5,234 nucleotides of DNA from Bacillota bacterium (GTDB taxonomy: Bacteria > Bacillota > Clostridia > Tissierellales > Sedimentibacteraceae), in the NCBI GenBank assembly GCA_023416855.1, contig JAEZGU010000233.1, positions 1-5,234 on the forward strand, written 5' to 3'. Shown here piece after piece: positions 3,812 through 5,234 of this stretch. Within the stretch, counting starts at the first letter, position 1. Each line of letters starts with the position of its first letter. Position numbers and translations under genes: made by a program. The notes beneath the pieces were generated by a model that ran no database searches, was not told where the DNA came from, and saw nothing but the letters and a program-made list of their open reading frames with translations.

Positions 3812-4543
3812 TTATTGGGATTTTATGGTGGAGTGAGTAAGTCGGTAGCTCTGTCCCTGAAAAACTAATAAATAGCTGTGATGTACAAGCCTATCGATGA
3901 TGGCACTTGTCAGCTTTTCATCATAGAAAATTCCATTCCATTTGCTAAACTCAAGATTTGTAGTAATTATCACACTCCTTTTTTCGTAGCATTCTGAAAT
4001 AACCTGAAACAAAAGCTGTGAGCCTTCCTTTTCGAAAGGCACATAGCCCCATTCATCACAAATCAGCAAATCTGTTTTTTCAATCTGCTTTAGAAACCTT
4101 TTAAGCTCACCTTTTGCCTTCGCTTCACTCAGATGATTAACAAGTGACGCTGTCCTGAAAAACCTGACCTTTTTTCCTGCTGAACAAGCAGCGACACCTA
4201 TCGCTGTGGCCAGGTCAGTTTTACCTGTCCCAACAGGACCGTAAAGAATCAAGTTTTCCTTCTTGTCCACAAAATCAGCATTCTTTAGAGTTTCAATATC
4301 TATTGAGGTTGGAATCTGAATATCAGTAAACTCGTAATTCTCAAAGCTTTTAATTACATCACAGCCCGCTGCCTTTTAGTTCCGGTTCTTCCTTGTATTT
4401 TCTCGGTGATCTATCTCAAGCTTCAGAAGCTGAGCCAGAAAATCTCCAAAGTCACTGGCTTGGATTTTTAAGTAGTTCTCATAGATGTTTTTTCCAAACC
4501 TTAATTCTTTGCAATATTCCTTTATTAAAGTATCAGATGTCAT
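3812..4543 (-). pseudogene. istB: IS21 helper ATPase IstB, interrupted by an in-frame TAA
   Basis: ATG at 4543-4541, with GAGGAGGG (4559-4552) close upstream, starts a 244-codon frame. Codons 1-55 (MTSDTLIKEYCKELRFGKN to RENTRKNRN) form the normal N-terminal DNA-binding part; codon 56 (4378-4376) is TAA where Leu (TTA) is expected in the usual NRxLK context; the frame then continues KAAGCDVIKSFENYEF to the end without shift. The AAA+ core is complete: Walker A GPVGTGKT at 102-109, Walker B LLICDEWGY at 159-167, sensor-1 region VIITTNLEF at 191-199. IstB is the ATP-dependent regulator that selects targets and activates IstA. A restart at the GTG of codon 92 would lack a ribosome site and the N-terminal domain. 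One T-to-A change explains the break, so this is a recent inactivation or a sequencing error. Confidence 0.88.
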
Positions 4544-5234
4544 CAATTTGGCCCTCCTCGACTTATCAATACGTCATAAGAAGATATATTTGACAAGTAT
4601 TCCTTAAGTTCCGGAACCGAAGGAGGGAGCTTAATTTCCGTTTCATAAGTTCCAGAATTTAATCGGCAGTATGTAACCCATATACTGTCTGTGTCTGTAA
4701 CCCCTAATCTTAGGCTTTCTTCCATTGAGGCTATTGCTTGCTCCATACCTGACAGTGCAGTCATCTTTGAAAACAGCTTCAGTAAGCCTTTTTTGTCTTC
4801 ATAACTACATTTTTCAAGATGATCTTTTAAAATTAATGGTAGTTGATTAAAAAGACCAGTATATTTAATGGCTGTGGGTCTTTTAGCCAATACTTCAAGG
4901 TAAGGAATCCAGTTCATTGATTCTTTTTCATCCCCGTAAAGGCGTTTGTGTCTGACTATATGATTGCATTCCTGATCCAATATATCAACATCATGTGCTC
5001 CGGCTTTAACAATCAATATCTTACCGGATAATTCAGGCGAAGCAGAATATATTCTTCCGTCAAATTTCACCTTGCCATAGTTATCTGCTTTTGCAAATTC
5101 ATGTATGAATACTTCAAATGGTGTTTTCGGTAGCTTTAAAAACTCTGCCTTATCCTCAACAAACATATCTTTTATTAATCTTGAGTGCTTGTAGTGAAGA
5201 CGTTCCATGTCCTTGTCACACCTGTGAAGCAAGT
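4543..5234 (-). CDS. istA: IS21 transposase IstA, C-terminal part (runs off the window)
   Basis: About 230 codons of the C-terminal half are present, ending in TGA at 4545-4543. The segment LLHRCDKDMERLHY is the region just after the RNase H-like catalytic core; then residues like KVKFDGRIYSASPELSGK, followed by VDILDQECNHIVRHKR, form the small beta-barrel domain typical of IstA/Mu-type transposases, and a helical tail with LPPSVPELKEYL. The N-terminal helix-turn-helix and the DDE catalytic residues lie beyond position 5234, so activity cannot be judged. The frame is open throughout. The stop overlaps the istB start by one base (TGATG), with a strong ribosome site inside the istA end: translational coupling normal for the family. 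Confidence 0.92.
   Translation of the reverse strand, partial: LLHRCDKDMERLHYKHSRLIKDMFVEDKAEFLKLPKTPFEVFIHEFAKADNYGKVKFDGRIYSASPELSGKILIVKAGAHDVDILDQECNHIVRHKRLYGDEKESMNWIPYLEVLAKRPTAIKYTGLFNQLPLILKDHLEKCSYEDKKGLLKLFSKMTALSGMEQAIASMEESLRLGVTDTDSIWVTYCRLNSGTYETEIKLPPSVPELKEYLSNISSYDVLISRGGPN

Larger units (their letters stand above)
3750..5234 (-). mobile_element. IS21-family insertion sequence, one end and istB/istA 3' part
   Basis: The element carries the istA-istB pair typical of IS21, with a one-base TGATG overlap. Its istB-side end probably lies near 3750: from there, the plus strand starts TGTTTTTGGCAATATAGAAT and carries TTCCGGAACTTAA at 3777-3789, like the TG-starting, repeat-bearing ends of this family. 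The exact terminal base and target duplication cannot be fixed because the other end is outside the window. A nonsense mutation in istB suggests this copy cannot move on its own. Confidence 0.75.

Noticed and set aside
4393..4593. 66-codon plus-strand frame opposite the istB/istA junction
   Set aside because: It is a shadow of the istB N-terminal and istA C-terminal coding sequence.

Overview
The window looks like the degraded right arm of a prophage, or a related integrative element, in a low-GC Firmicute, most likely a member of the Clostridia. The evidence is the strong A+T bias, strong AGGAGG/AGGTGA ribosome binding sites, clostridial-style intrinsic terminators, a phage lysis cassette, a CXXC-20-CXXC family protein and an IS21-family element. 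Nearly every gene lies on the minus strand, so transcription runs from high to low coordinates.

Layout from left to right: (1) 1-126 is the last ~42 codons of a glyceraldehyde-3-phosphate dehydrogenase gene, cut off abruptly at its 5' side, probably the 3' piece left behind when the element integrated into gap. (2) 127-295 has no gene but holds two inverted repeats, and is a plausible attachment-site arm. (3) 296-1463 is a lysis operon read right to left: an XhlA-like holin/anchor, an M15 peptidase endolysin, a small membrane protein interrupted by TGA, then a strong terminator. (4) 1498-1648 is a compact regulatory stretch with a plus-strand promoter-plus-terminator unit (candidate ~60-nt small RNA) and the terminator of the next gene. 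(5) 1653-2614 is the most interesting part: a near-consensus minus-strand promoter preceded by a 14-bp direct repeat, then a ~200-nt RNA rich in predicted hairpins that ends in a terminator, and directly after it a gene for a stand-alone PBECR4-type putative phage nuclease. Promoter, structured RNA, leaky terminator, nuclease is the architecture of a type III (RNA antitoxin) toxin-antitoxin locus, but with a toxin family I do not know from such loci. (6) 2615-3363 carries a short hairpin region and a CXXC-20-CXXC membrane protein gene with its terminator. (7) 3364-3750 is an unknown three-helix membrane protein whose upstream signals were replaced by the end of an IS. (8) 3750-5234 is an IS21-family element with the C-terminal part of IstA (runs off the window) and an istB gene killed by one in-frame TAA.

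Taken together, lysis genes are followed by self-contained cargo units, each with its own promoter and terminators, as expected of morons or accessory genes in a prophage. The broken small phage gene, the split gap gene and the inactivated IS show that the region is decaying, while the PBECR4 gene, its RNA and its promoter look intact. All family assignments are from reading motifs by eye; no database search was run.
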